A stretch of DNA of 64,000 nt from Halichondria panicea (taxonomy: Eukaryota > Porifera > Demospongiae > Suberitida > Halichondriidae): NCBI RefSeq assembly GCF_963675165.1, contig NC_087381.1:4899378-4963377 (forward strand), written 5' to 3'. This document shows, in pieces, positions 46,042 to 58,424 of the stretch. The stretch's first letter is position 1. Each line of letters starts with the position of its first letter. The notes beneath the pieces are model-generated. The model had not been told where the DNA came from and searched no databases. It saw nothing but the letters and a program-made list of their open reading frames with translations. The translations under genes were made by a program, and so were the position numbers.

Positions 46042-49000
46042 CTAAACGTGTAATAGTTTGCTACAAAAGACACAATAGTCTCCAAGCAAAAATTGGCAAA
46101 TAGTTCCATACTTAAGCCTAGTAGAACTAGTACCAGTTGCTTTGGTTACCGAGTAGTCAGAAGGAAGGGAGACGGCAACTAACGACGTATGTACTTTTTT
46201 CTTGAACACTTCGGTATCATCATTCAACTCATAGCATTTCTTGACAGTCAGTTCACTGTTGTACTTATCAGATCCAAGCACTTCTACTATACTGTTTTTA
46301 GACCCATCAATTAGTTTCGAGAAAATATTGGGATTTCTCACTGACTTGTCCAAGGCATATTGGGAAACCAACATCTTGAGATGTTTGTTTTCTTTCTCGA
46401 AACGCATGAAAGACAGGTCAATCTTGGATTTAGACTCGTCACTCCATGCAAGGAAATTTTTCGCAAGTTTTTCTAAAGATTGGGTGATGATCACGTTCGA
46501 GTCCATATAAAAACCACCCCAATTGTACAATACTAGAGCACGGGTGATAAACTTATCCAAATCATCATCTAAGAAATCAATTTGGTGGGGTTCAAGAGAG
46601 AATATTCTGCTAAATAGCTCATCACGATTGTATTTTGTCACTGTTATCTGGTAGCCAGCTTCTCTGAAGACATCGAAACGGCCATTATCGAGTGTGTTAC
46701 TATGAACAAGAACGTTGGCACATGGATGGTAATGGAATACAGATTCGATGGAACGATGATCCTGCCAAGTAAATTTGAAATCGGGTGATGGGAAGTGAAA
46801 GTGAAACTGCAAGCGATCCTTACAAGGAGTTGGAGGGGACAATGGAATTAAACCAAACTTGCGGGCAGCATCAAACAAAGAAGGTCTTTGACGAATCTCG
46901 TACCAAAACGTTGCTCGAAGACGCATCATTGTCGCCACATCGGGATTAGGTGGTGGGTCGTCCCAGGGAAACTTGGCAAACCACTTAGGTACTTCGTCTA
47001 TCGTAGTTTTGTACATATCCAAGGTGTGAAACATTGTTGTCAGGCCAACAGTACGAGAGGAGCTGCCTTTTTTAGAACCACCACCCCCAGGCATTTTATC
47101 CGAGTTGATAAAAATCACCGGAGTTCCCATGCCAACGCAGGGTAGAGCACTGTGGATTCGTTGTGTGATAACCAGTTTAGCTCTTGAATAACGTTCAATT
47201 ATATCAAAGGCTACAGTAAACCGGCCTTGACTGATTGTACGGGCCTTTCCCTCCAAATCATGCTTCACACGGATTCCCCTGTCTCTGATTTTTTTCGGAA
47301 GCATTTGAAAATACTCCTCCTTCACATCAGCAATAAAAATCTCATTAGTCTTCTTTGATTTCACTTGGAGCATTATGGTCATACAACCCGAGAAGTACGC
47401 AGGTACATGCAGATCCGTTAACATTTTAAGAGTTCCAGTGTCTCGGCAACCAATCGGTGCCCTTTCCATCGTATAAGCAACATTTTTCCTCCACTGTGGT
47501 GCCATTGGTGGGTCGATATGAATTGAGACCAGTAGAGGGTGGACATTGGATGGGGGTGGCCAGCTAGCTCTACCATCTCCCCACCAAGCGTTGAAGAAAA
47601 CTGTAACGGCTTGATCTTTTTTTGTTGTTGCAATTAATTTATCTCGATCGAGAAAAGTATCCATAAACGGAAGGAATTGCAGACCGGGGAAATCTTGAAT
47701 CTCATCACCAACATTCGCTGTCCATACTGCATTCACTCTCGCATAAAAAAAAAGAGTCCCGTAATGCTGATTCCATGGTTCGTCCGGTTCCAGTGATAGG
47801 AAACGGTACATGAAAACAGTGGTGGCTATAACCAGATCTTCAGCTTTGAAGTACTTGTTTACAGTTTGAGCATCGAACGAAATCGAAGTCACTGAATCAT
47901 AGTTTTCAGAGGGTTTGTAGTATTCATTGTTGAGCATGGTTGCGAGTTGGTTGATGTACGTGTATTGCTTTGGAAAGCATGCCAGTTTGAAATGTTCTAC
48001 AGTAGCCTTCGCACGGGCACGGTTCAGTCCAATCCACGGTTTCGTACAACTGGGAATAGGGACGTTTTGTTTGTCTTGTAGTTGAACGTTTGGTTCAATG
48101 TACACTCCTCCGTACTTCCAGAGAATGCCTAGTCCCACAACTACTTGCAGGTGTTCTTCAAATGATGCTTTGGCAAGAAGTTTGTAAAACAGGTGCTTTG
48201 AAAGCCATTCTTCGAGAGGTGTTTCTTGAACAAGTTCACCTATTAAAAGAAACTCGGCGGAAATCTTTTTGTTTGAGAGATCTGCAATGGACTTCATACA
48301 GTGTGAAGTACCACAATACATAAGAACAGGATTCCGTTTTGTCAGACTGTTCAAATTTGATAAAATTTCCTGCGAAAACGGCCGATCATATACCCAAGCA
48401 GAGCGTATTAAATTAGCGACGGCAAGGGGACTCTCAGCAAGAGGAGAATTATTGTTCTCAGAAACAACGCTTGCAAGATTTGTTGTTGTGATAGTCGAGC
48501 CAGTTGAAACAGGTCCTTGTATAAAGAAAATTGACCCCAAACCGACAGCAACCAACACCAAGAGTAACGGTGGTGGAGAAAACTTATCTCCTCTTAAGTT
48601 TCGGTAGAGATAGATGTAGAGACCGATGAGGACGGCACCTAATCCGATAATCATTTTCCAGGAGATAGGGAGTTGAAAGTACACTAGATTGGCAGCGATG
48701 ACAATACCACGTTTCAGGAGATTCAAGATGGCGTGTGTTAGTGGAGTGAAATGCTGTAGAACGTAGATTGAGGCTAAGTTGTAGGTGCAGTGAAAAGAAC
48801 TTGAGATCACACCTTGGTGTAAGTTTTTCAAGAGAGCAACAGATTGGAAGAAAGCCATTTTTGAGATAATAAATGGGGTTAAAACAAACACACTGTTTAG
48901 CGAAAGAACGGCATACTTTTGAAAAGCACTGTCCCAAACCTTGCCCAATCTCTTCAGGTAAATGTTTCTAATCGGGAAAGCAACGTTCGAACAAAGAGCA

Positions 49001-49530
49001 GCTAAAAGTCCAACCACGAGAAAAGTCGAGTCAAAAGCCACAAACAAACTAGCTCCAACCACCATGATGACAATCGCCAAAAGTGTTGTGGAATTGAGCA
49101 CTGTGTAGTCTCGATAGAGTACCAGAGACAAGCCGAACATAAACAGAGGCTCGCATGCTTTTACGACTTGCGTCATGCTAGAGCTGACCATTGCATAGGC
49201 TGCATTCGTCGCCACGTTCCCGGCAACATTGCCAATCGAAGCTATGAGAATCGTTCTTTTAGAAGCATCTGCAGGCCATATAGAACTTCTAGAGATTAGC
49301 TTTATCCACATAACGGATACAACAGCACCAATCAGATGTTGTAAAAATGTCAATTCGAGCCATCGAAAATCTTTACTTGCATCAGACCAAGAGTTCTTGT
49401 CGGGTTTGCTTTGCCCTCTCATAAAGTTTTTCGAAGAGATGGCTGTGATACTGTTGGCAGCCCACCATATTCCAACCGATATAGCAATAAGAACATTTGC
49501 CTTCATCGTTGGTGTAGCCGTTGACTTCAT
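46042..49530 (-). CDS. Transporter-glycosyltransferase-pyruvyltransferase fusion, copy 2
   Basis: An intact 1162-residue frame starting MKSTATP, with the same domain order as the gene at 34978-38469 and, like it, a tatacag acceptor 9 bp before the ATG. It differs by one residue in length (one lysine fewer in the KSKK run) and by scattered substitutions, clustered around residues 590-680 (for example FYARVNAVWTANV against FDARVNSVKTANV; DPPMAPQWRK against HLRMAAQWRK). All motifs are kept: GGVYIEPNV, IGCRDTG, ITQRIHSALP and GGFYMDSNV. The uninterrupted frame, with few changes after duplication, suggests that both copies are under constraint or the event is recent. Expression and redundancy cannot be judged from sequence. 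Confidence 0.78.
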   Translation of the reverse strand: MKSTATPTMKANVLIAISVGIWWAANSITAISSKNFMRGQSKPDKNSWSDASKDFRWLELTFLQHLIGAVVSVMWIKLISRSSIWPADASKRTILIASIGNVAGNVATNAAYAMVSSSMTQVVKACEPLFMFGLSLVLYRDYTVLNSTTLLAIVIMVVGASLFVAFDSTFLVVGLLAALCSNVAFPIRNIYLKRLGKVWDSAFQKYAVLSLNSVFVLTPFIISKMAFFQSVALLKNLHQGVISSSFHCTYNLASIYVLQHFTPLTHAILNLLKRGIVIAANLVYFQLPISWKMIIGLGAVLIGLYIYLYRNLRGDKFSPPPLLLVLVAVGLGSIFFIQGPVSTGSTITTTNLASVVSENNNSPLAESPLAVANLIRSAWVYDRPFSQEILSNLNSLTKRNPVLMYCGTSHCMKSIADLSNKKISAEFLLIGELVQETPLEEWLSKHLFYKLLAKASFEEHLQVVVGLGILWKYGGVYIEPNVQLQDKQNVPIPSCTKPWIGLNRARAKATVEHFKLACFPKQYTYINQLATMLNNEYYKPSENYDSVTSISFDAQTVNKYFKAEDLVIATTVFMYRFLSLEPDEPWNQHYGTLFFYARVNAVWTANVGDEIQDFPGLQFLPFMDTFLDRDKLIATTKKDQAVTVFFNAWWGDGRASWPPPSNVHPLLVSIHIDPPMAPQWRKNVAYTMERAPIGCRDTGTLKMLTDLHVPAYFSGCMTIMLQVKSKKTNEIFIADVKEEYFQMLPKKIRDRGIRVKHDLEGKARTISQGRFTVAFDIIERYSRAKLVITQRIHSALPCVGMGTPVIFINSDKMPGGGGSKKGSSSRTVGLTTMFHTLDMYKTTIDEVPKWFAKFPWDDPPPNPDVATMMRLRATFWYEIRQRPSLFDAARKFGLIPLSPPTPCKDRLQFHFHFPSPDFKFTWQDHRSIESVFHYHPCANVLVHSNTLDNGRFDVFREAGYQITVTKYNRDELFSRIFSLEPHQIDFLDDDLDKFITRALVLYNWGGFYMDSNVIITQSLEKLAKNFLAWSDESKSKIDLSFMRFEKENKHLKMLVSQYALDKSVRNPNIFSKLIDGSKNSIVEVLGSDKYNSELTVKKCYELNDDTEVFKKKVHTSLVAVSLPSDYSVTKATGTSSTRLKYGTICQFLLGDYCVFCSKLLHV

Positions 49531-49569
49531 ATCCGAGACCTGTATAAAAAATGAAAATGCGTACGTGTA

Positions 49570-49606
<37 letters not shown>

Positions 49607-50679
49607 TAATTGACCCAGCCATCGAAATATTGGTCCAATATATCCTGTATACTTTTACCCGTAGGATGGTGACTAAGTTGAGCAATACATGCATGCATGC
49701 CCAGAATTTCTAAACTCAACATAATTATACATTCATAGTTTTAATACTTATTATGTAGTAAACTAAGTCTAAGAGGCGTAGCTGCACGAGGAATACAGTA
49801 AAGCTGATGTACTGCATGTGTGTGCGTGTGTTGTATGAATTCCAGCTGTAACTGCTCATGAGTCAATGGTTGAAATACGATGAAAACTAACAGCTTCTAT
49901 ATAACTACATGTAACGCTTCTATATCCACATTCTCTCTTGATATCTTGCCTTACAACAACAATGTGCATCACAGGATAATTTTCTACTCTTTCTGTTCCA
50001 ATGTCATGTCCACAATTTCCTATCTGTAAGTAATGCAGGGTGATTCCAGAGCAATTTAAGTATCCATCGTTCAGGCTGCTGTATATACTTTGTCTGGGAA
50101 AAGCTTTGCTCTATAGCTACTGATGTAGTAACATGCAGGAATAGACACAGCCATTTAAGCACCAGGAACTTGGACATTTTCATAGCTGCATTTTTTATGT
50201 GAAAAACTCTACAACTTAAATTCCTAAGAATGTACCAGATGCGATAACATACAGCTAAACAAACATTTCCAGGATGAGCATGCCCACAGACCCCCCTAGA
50301 TTGCCGCGTGCCTAAGTACACGGATATCCGGCTTGCCGCCCTTATTTGAAATGCGACTTTTGCAACCATGCTCCCCCCCCAGTCAATATTTTCTGTACAA
50401 AGGCCTGGCCGTAATAAGTCGGACCACTCCCACTCTAGTTTTACAGCATGTTTTATGAAACAGTTCACCAACATAACTTAATTATATGATTTTTACCAAT
50501 TTTTTGTTCCGTTATCGGCACGGGAACGAGGTTAAAAATATTATGCTCACCTCAGAGTCTGTAGTTAGGAGAGGTCTCTGACACGTACAATGTACTGTGC
50601 TCTACGCTGCATGGTAAGAAAAATCAAGCGGGGTGATTAAAGGACTATTTTACCGCAGCAATAATTTAGAACTGTACAT
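49531..50679. other. Upstream region of fusion gene, copy 2
   Basis: Includes a (TGTATG)n-like microsatellite at about 49566-49604 that is shorter in copy 1. The open frame at 50004-50474 has no domain and is not preserved in copy 1, so I do not call it. Confidence 0.4.
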
Positions 50680-51237
50680 AATGAAAGCACCGCGGGTGCT
50701 GATCGATGCCTCGGTGGAGGTGCTAAAGCTACATAACATAAAGCTATATAGTATAGCTTTATATACACACATTATAATTATCATGATGAACATTTTTGCA
50801 TTAATTAAATGCTGCATGCAAAGAGTGGGCAATGATCGACCATGATTGTGTTGATCGATGCCAAAAGTTCAAGTCTAAAATGAATGGCTGCATCAGCAGA
50901 GCCTTGCAGCTCTCTTCCCACTCTTGCAGCTACCAATAGCTAGCATTCTATAGTGCAGAGCTAACTACTAAGTAGAGTAACAACACTCTGTGAACAAGTT
51001 TTACTACGCACTCTTCTGAAAAGGCTGCAATGCATGGCATTCCAAGCAAGCAAAACTTGAAAACAAAGCATTATTTTGCAAATCCACAAATCGAAATCCA
51101 AGAAAACATGACTATAGAAACTCGTACTTGCACTTGATTGATCTTTGAGTAGCTGTAGCAGTCTACACACACAGACACACTAACATATTACCGTATACCA
51201 TGCAGTAACCTCGCTTGTGCATGCGCACCGAGGCATA
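50680..51237. repeat. Repeat family X, right copy
   Basis: Counterpart of 39645-40206, with the same ends (gcaccgcgggtgctgatcga; gcgcaccgaggcata). Confidence 0.65.
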
Positions 51238-52754
51238 ATTAAGAGTCTGTTTCTTATTGCTCACTGCCACAGCTCTTGTTACTTGCAAAAAATGGTAAGG
51301 GAATATTGATATCACATAATAAGCTGTTAATGTACAGTCTCCATTTCTTAAAGAAGGTACTACATTTTGAGATATGACCATTTTGAGACATGATTGTAAT
51401 AAACATCTAATTACGGCGTCTAATTTTACCAGATTAGGTTCTAGCCAAATGAAGCCTTTAAAGTATTTATCCTGCAATTTTAACGTGGCCGTTACTCTAA
51501 ATGAGGTGCCAGTTGAGGCTCATGTATTTTTCTCCGCTCTCTTTGTGCAGCAAGGAAATTAATGTTTGTGGAGCTTTAAATACGGTATATACGGTCATGC
51601 TAAGTCATGCATGTATATCTCCGGCACAGGAAGTTAACTAGATTGCCAAGGCAACTCACAGCACAGTGGCTGCATGGTATGAGCATAAATTAATGTCTTG
51701 CATGCACCTATGGCTGCACCTATATAGATGCACCTATAGGCTGGTACTGGTTGAGTTAGCTGCAGAAAACATAATTATTATGAAGAAGCTGCATATACTG
51801 TACAGCTGGTAATTTCCGGGGGACAAAATATTCGTGGTTGAAGACCGGACTAGAATACTTTATACCCACGAATGAAGTAACCTTGCTACCTTTACCTTCA
51901 GTGCAGTGCAAGCAGCAATAATGGAAACATGCATGTTACTGACTCAAACAAATATTTACCCCCCCCCCCCCCGAAAATTGTTGGGTCCCGCCCACGCACC
52001 AGAAGCCACACCGACGTTTTTACTGCCGTATGGCAGAGGACACACCCTAATTACAAAGAACAATCCCAGAACAGAGAAGATATCAACTCTACCATTGCCT
52101 AACTGACTCATCTATATAGCTATATCAATATCTATACTATACAGGTATGTCACAGTGTATATATATGTATATAATTATAATTATAGAAGAAATAGTCCAG
52201 TTGACTTCTACTATTTTGTAGCATGCAGCTTTATTAAGTCACAGTACGCATGCCCAGGAAACTTATTATCTGAAGGTGTGGTCTGACTCTCCAACACAGT
52301 GGCGGATCCAGGGGGAGATCCCAGGGTGCCACAGATCCCCCCTTTCAGTCTAGCTATTGTGGCTTTTACTACAATACCAGCTAGCTATTTGTAGCCATTG
52401 TAATTTGATTCAATGATTGTACCTGTTGTTTTGATCCATCAACTGCCAAAGGAGTGTATATAGGCTAGCTAGTTGACTATTCGTGGCAACTAGCTAGCTA
52501 GCTAGCTCTACGCAAGTCTATTATGGGACTTCCCCTGGCTGAGTATGGGATTTTCCCTAGTCATGTGTGACCGGAAGTGGGCGTAACCCCAAAAAATGTT
52601 TGCCCTGCGCGAAACTTTCACTACTCGCGCAAAAAACGAGTTCGCTGTTTTCGTGGGTTAGTAATCCTACATTCCACGAAAACAATTGTTTTTATTATCT
52701 GTAGCGTGCAAAGATAAAGGCGTGGCCTGGAAATGTCTGGTAAGCAGTCATTAG
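51238..52754. other. Intergenic DNA with MITE remnant
   Basis: 51808-51977 is a shortened 'attcgtgg' MITE ending in a long C run. The part 51978-52620 does not match the left copy, so one of the two has been replaced. ctagctagctag runs occur near 52490. No gene is recognised. Confidence 0.4.
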
Positions 52755-53135
52755 GGCTGCATCCAGGATTTTGGGTCAGGGGGGGCAAATTGGTCAAATG
52801 AAAAGTATAGGGAGGGAGAAACCTCCGACGTGAAGGCATGCACCAGGCATGTACCAAAAAACTAGGGGGGTCCGGGGGGGTATGCTTCCCCGGAAAAATT
52901 TGGATATTTGGAGACTTAGATCACTTTTGGCACAATTTCAGCTCATATATGTAGCTATCAATGTGACATTACATGATTGTTGGAAATTGTAGTGTTAGGT
53001 ACGCAGAATAGCTGTTTAAAACTACTGACTACCTACCTCAGCTTTTCTATGTGTATGTGTCCATCCTATAATTGTCAAAATTAAATCCCAGGGGGGGCGA
53101 AATACCCCCCTTACCCCCCTTCAATGCAGCCCTGG
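52755..53135. repeat. 'gggctgcatccag' inverted-end repeat, right copy
   Basis: Same element as 42096-42465, with a slightly longer left end (gattttgggtcaggggggg). Confidence 0.6.
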
Positions 53136-53639
53136 ACTCATGACACCTAAACAATTTATTCAACAAAATGCTTTTAAGAGGCCATGCATTCCACGAAATT
53201 TAAGTGCTCAAAAATGTTGCACTACACAAAATGAACGTGTAGAAAATGAAAATAACTAGGAGCATGCAGAGCATGTTTGGGGCGAGCGAGCAATTTGTGT
53301 TTGTTGTACAGTGCATGATGTGGTAATTTAAGTTTATTTATCGAATGAAATGAAATTAGTAACAGTGATTGTGTAACAGTGAATAAAAACCGAGTAGTCT
53401 GATGCCTAGATACGACTTCCCTGTGCCAGCTGTATACCCGTGACAATTATTCTGAGTGGTGTAGGGTTGTTGTGGTCTTTGACTGTGGTGTAACATCAAG
53501 ATTCAAGGTGAAACATATGTATGAGTGAAAGTTCAGCATGAAAGAGCTGGCTTACAAACTATAGCAAGGTTAGGAGCAAGGAGATATTATCACTTCTTGC
53601 TGGACCCAAATTACAAGATAGTATACTGTGAACAATCCT

Positions 53640-54010
53640 TGCCGGGTAAGTAAGTTACTCTGACCTGTTGTAAGCGTGCCAGTGTGGCCTCAGAAGTTTC
53701 CATCTGAGCTAGTCTTACCTACCATAGTGCTGTATTGTCTAAATGTGCATGTGCAACTTCAGAAGTCTTCACCTGAGCTGCTCTGACCTGTCATAGTGAC
53801 TGGTCTCGATCTCTGTTTTGTCCTGTTGAGCTAGCAGGTTTATTATCACAAAAACACAAGACTTGGAAGTGAAACATGGCAAGTAAGCTGCTGTGACCTC
53901 CTGCAGGCGTGCCTGTGTGATCTCAGGCTCAGAAGGTCCCCATCTGAGCTGCTCTGACCTGCTGTAGGCATGCTTGTAGCCTCAAGAGTCTCTGTGTCTT
54001 GTCTGAGCCT
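53640..54010. repeat. Degenerate tandem repeat
   Basis: Units containing ctgagctgctctgacctg, a variable cgtgc/catgc stretch and cctcagaag occur about four times between 53655 and 53990. The block lies in DNA inserted into the right segmental copy. Confidence 0.5.
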
Positions 54011-54110
54011 TCGTTCCTGAGTGCAGCTAGCTCTTGTGCCCATGCGCAGCTTTCACATAAAAGTTGGTAAAGGGTCACGAGTACAAAAAACAAATATCGT
54101 GCCGGTCCAT

Positions 54111-54280
<170 letters not shown>

Positions 54281-54996
54281 AAATTGCAACGTTCATCACT
54301 AGGAAGGGACTCGCTTCGCTCGCCCCAATAATTGACTCTATAAAAATTTATGTTGCACCATACTGGGCTGCAAAGGAACAAAAAGCTCAGACCCAAGCAA
54401 GAGCTAAACGAATATCTTGCACGTAGCTACATTAATTTCTTAGTGCAACAGAATCAGTGCAATAGTGACAAGACGTTCACTCCCCCTCTAACGTCTGCTC
54501 GCGAGACTATACTCTGTGAGGTGGAGTCATGTGATAGTACATATGTACAAGTTTACAGTGAAAACTACACAAACGACTTTGGGGACCAAACTGGAGTTTA
54601 AATTAAAGCGCATATACACTGTACATGTACCACTATAGTCTAAGATGAAAGCACCGCAGGTGCTGATGCCTCGGTGGAGATGCCAAAGCTACATAATATA
54701 AAGCTACTATTATACACATGATAAACAATTTAATTTTGCTGCATACAAAAACTCAGAGAGTGGGTAATAACCGACCATAATTGTTGTTAAAAACGATTGA
54801 TGTCAAAAGTTCAAGTCTAAAATTAATGGCTGCATTAGCAGAGCCTTCTCTTCTCACTCTTGCAGCTACCAATAGCTAGCGTTCTAGTGCAGAGCTAACT
54901 ACTAAGTATAGAGTAGCAACACTCGGTAAACAAGTTTGGCTACGTGCTCTTCTGAAAAGGCTGTAATGGCATTCCAATTAAGCAAAACTAGGCATA

Positions 54997-55321
54997 CCGT
55001 ACTTCTTCTAAATAAGGCGCCACCCAGACTGAAAAGTAATTTAAAGTCTCCATATAGAGCTCCACGTGGCTAGAGAGATTATTTTTTGGTGGCGCGTTGT
55101 AAATGGAGGCTAACATCACATCTTTTTTCAGAAAGCTTGAGGATGCTGAGAATGAAGCCTGGAATCGAGGATACCAAGATTGTTCAAATAACCTCTATTT
55201 ATAAGGCGCCCTTCTAAATACGCGCCTCCCTGGACCAAATCTAATTTTTCTGTCTCTAATTATGGCCCTTGCTCATATTGTAATTATTAAAAAGAGGCGC
55301 GCTTATTTAGAAGAAGTACAG
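54997..55321. mobile_element. mariner-like MITE with TA target duplication
   Basis: Begins ccgtacttcttctaaataag and ends cttatttagaagaagtacag, flanked by TA at 54995-54996 and 55322-55323. The other copies of repeat X show the empty site (aggcataactcgag, about 18135), so the insertion is well defined. There is no coding capacity. TA duplication and length (325 bp) fit a Tc1/mariner-derived MITE. Confidence 0.8.
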
Positions 55322-55423
55322 TAACTCGAGAACGAAGCATTATTAATTTTAGCAAATCCACGAATTAAAATCTAAGTAAACATGACTAGACTAGAAGCCT
55401 ATAGAAACTCTTACTTGCACTTA

Positions 55424-56009
55424 GTCTCGAATACCCGCCTCAACCTAAAAGCTTGAGTCTGGTCAAACTCACATATGAACTTTGTTCTGCACAGTCAGCA
55501 AAATCACGTGGGCTACACGCCCACAAGCATAGTGACAAAGCCACAAGCCACCGCACGTTAGGGACAGAACATACACAGAGGGACAGTGTATCAATTAAGG
55601 CTAGGAGTTGAAAGTCTACGAGAAAAACACTGAGCTTGAAGCCATCATTGCACAGAGCTAGAGGGCCATGAAACCATGGTCGACGGTCACATTCATGCTG
55701 TTGATTTCGACAAGGTGTTCCAAAGGTCCTGTTGCTAGTCTGGAGAGTACTAGTATCACATCCTTACAACTCTCTTCATGAATTTTCCTACGTCACCTTC
55801 TGTCTGGGGCTAATTCTTTCTACTAGTAAACAATCCATGCTGCCGTGGCGGTTAGCTATAATGATATTCATGTAGACTATAATTTTATTCATGTTTCACA
55901 CCCACTTGTGGTCAATTAATGTCCAAGAATTTCCTGGATACACTTGAACCAAACCTCAATGTGAGTTTGACCAGACTCAAGCTTTTAGGTTGAGGCGGGT
56001 ATTCGAGAC
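55424..56009. mobile_element. MITE with ~45-bp inverted ends
   Basis: Begins gtctcgaatacccgcctcaa and ends in its reverse complement, including aagcttttaggttgaggcgg. TA is present at both borders (55422-55423 and 56010-56011). Confidence 0.75.
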
Positions 56010-56011
56010 TA

Positions 56012-56362
56012 CCGTAAGATCTCGATTTAAAGCGACACTTTTAATAATTACGCAGCCAGAGGTCGCATCTTTTGGAGGTTGAAAAATTATATTGAAGTCC
56101 TGGTGTCGCATATTTAGAGGGTCGCATCTAATTGGAGGTAACTTTACAGAGTCTACTTGCCTCGATTTCAGGCCGCTTAAAAACACTGATTTTCCAGTGG
56201 GCTACAATCGAGGCTAGGGAGTGGCTGCATTTACCTCTATTTAGAACGCGACATTAAAAAATAATTGTCAACGCAGCTGTTGCTACTTTTAGAGGTCAGA
56301 AAATTGCTGAAGCTCCTGGGTGTCGCATATTTGTAGGGTCGCCTTAAATCGAGGTCTTACGG
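56012..56362. mobile_element. MITE abutting the previous one
   Basis: Begins ccgtaagatctcgatttaaa and ends taaatcgaggtcttacgg, with TA at 56010-56011 and 56363-56364. It shares a single TA with its neighbour, so one inserted into the target duplication of the other. The flanking acttgcactt is present on both outer sides. Confidence 0.75.
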
Positions 56363-56484
56363 TAACTTGCACTTGATTCATCCTTGAGCAGCTGTAGCAG
56401 TCTACACACACAGACCACAAACACACTACCGTATACCTTGCTTGCGCATGCGCACCGAGGCATAGATACACCTGTAAAATGAAC

Positions 56485-57355
56485 CATAGATATAAGAAGG
56501 GAGAGGGATGGGAAACGGAGCACGTGCGCACAATCACTTCTGTGTAATGCCAAAAGGTTGATCCACGTTTCGGCTCTAGACACCCCGCCAACCCAGCGGG
56601 AAATGTTATTACTATCATTCACAGCTCCCCACTGGGACTCTTAGTACTGTGCTGAGCATCCACACCTACTGTGCATCATATAGAAGCATTGTGTATCTCA
56701 CCAAGAGCTTGAAAACTTTCAAAGGCAGTTTTTGAGTGTTGTATTATCGTTTCGGCTCTATCTAGTGGCTTTGTGTACCTTCTACAAGGAGAGGCTGTGA
56801 CTACAGCCCAAAATATTAATGACTCTCTCTTTCTTAAGTAGCTGGGCATTGTATGCAAGTAAAATCAAAGCCAATGTTCATTTTTGTCTTAGTAAGCTGG
56901 TTTTTAAAAGCAGACTTTTTGTGTACCCATTTAGAAAGTTACATCAATGATTGAATGTAGGTAAATGTCTCTTTGTATTCATTGATAGTTGGTTCATCGT
57001 ATCGGCACAGTAATTTACGACAAAACTTTGCTACATTTCCATAATTCTCTATCATGTCTGTGACTGTACTGGTATACTCAACAGTACAGACAGAGCTCCT
57101 CTCAAGAATTTGCTGTCCAAGCTGCTTTTTACTGCTTGGAGGGTCTCACTAACTATTGCTGCTACCTTGTTATGACTGTTCCACTAGCCATTGCTAATAT
57201 ATAATTATATGGAGCTCAGTAGCTAGTTTATAGCCTAGTACTAGCTAAAAGCATGGGTTGGAGGAAATAAAGAAGAAAACATTGACCGAAACGCGGATCG
57301 TCAATGCTATTTACGTAGCGTTTCCCATGCATCCCTCTCCCTTCTTATATCTATG
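56485..57355. mobile_element. 871-bp MITE-like element with aatgaac duplication
   Basis: Ends catagatataagaagggaga and tctcccttcttatatctatg, with aatgaac at 56478-56484 and 57356-57362. The empty site is cacctgtaaatgaaccaact in the left copy (about 42941). Second-order inverted motifs (aacgtggatcaacc-like) lie inside. No transposase is seen. Confidence 0.75.
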
Positions 57356-57363
57356 AATGAACC

Positions 57364-57710
57364 TAGACTGTAAACCACTCCCTTCGCTCTGGGCTCTGGG
57401 GACTGGCAAGTTGCCGTGTTGAGAGTTGTCCCATTGGAATGCAATTAGAACAAACCACAAAATGAGTAATGCGTGGGTGATATTATTTCAGCCTCGATAA
57501 CAGACCGCCAGTGATGTACTTATACTTGAGGCCGATAATATTTTGGTGTAGTAATACAGTCATGTAGTTAGCGTGTGGGCGGTGGCACATGACTATTTGT
57601 GACGTTTACATTCTTGTGGCAGCGTGACATTCTTCACGCACTGGGACAACTCTCAACACAGCAGCTTGCCAGTCCCTTTCTCCCGAGAGAAGGGGAGTGT
57701 TTCCAGTCTA
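57364..57710. mobile_element. 347-bp MITE with 9-bp duplication
   Basis: Begins tagactgtaaaccactccct and ends gggagtgtttccagtcta-like sequence. It is flanked by gaatgaacc at 57355-57363 and 57711-57719. It sits directly beside the previous element, having used that element's own target duplication. Confidence 0.75.
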
Positions 57711-57889
57711 GAATGAACCAACTACACAATCATGCATATCCTGAATCATACTAAAGCACTCACCCTCAGTCCTGAATGTTCCGGTAGTACGTACGTGCAG
57801 TCGATGACTCCTTTGTACGGCTCAGAGAGACGGCCAGCCTTGATTATTTAATCTTGGTTCTGGACCAGGAGTTTGACTATCTACAAGAG

Positions 57890-58424
57890 TTTATGCACCT
57901 ATCAATGCAAATCCCCACCCACCCCCTCACGGGAGAGGGTGGGGATTTGTAAGTCATTTGCAAAATAACTTCCTACTTGGGGGCAGGGCTTTTGTCAATC
58001 CGTATATTCAAGGATACAAGAATCAGTATACTACAATAATAAATATGTGTTTCTTCTTTTTCTTTGTGACCTCCAATGCCAAATGGACTATAGCAGGTAT
58101 ATAGAGCTAGTGTGTATATGCATATGCATATGCTAGTCATTGTTCTTGGATATAGGCCCTAGTTTGTGCTTAATAGTATGGAGAAGAAGGTGGTTGTGTC
58201 TACTAGTGGTAGTATAGAAGTGCACATTGTGAACCATTCTTTTTATTAATATAATATTGTTGAATCCCCTGTGTACGTGTGGGGGGAGAGTCGTTTGTAG
58301 TGCTATGGACATGCATTTGTACAAAGAGGTGTTCCCTGGGGGAGTGTCTTTGTAACTCCCCTATTGACAAATCCCTACCCTATCCCGTGAGGGGGGGTGG
58401 GGATTTGCATTGATAGGTGCATTA
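57890..58424. repeat. Foldback element with 'caaatccccacc' ends
   Basis: Left end atgcacctatcaatgcaaat and right end atttgcattgataggtgcat are inverted. Each end adds a small internal hairpin (ctcacggg, gggtggggatttg). It lies just beyond the right edge of the segmental duplication. Confidence 0.7.

Larger units (their letters stand above)
54645..56463. repeat. Repeat X copy interrupted by nested MITEs
   Basis: Starts at gaaagcaccgcaggtgctga and ends at gcgcaccgaggcat. The left segmental copy shows the uninterrupted target (gtctaagatagatatacacc, about 42925). Inside, the repeat body is split by three MITEs described separately. Confidence 0.7.

Noticed and set aside
50004-50474. 156-codon minus-strand frame
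   Set aside because: Not preserved in the segmental counterpart near 39.0-39.4 kb and has no recognisable domain.
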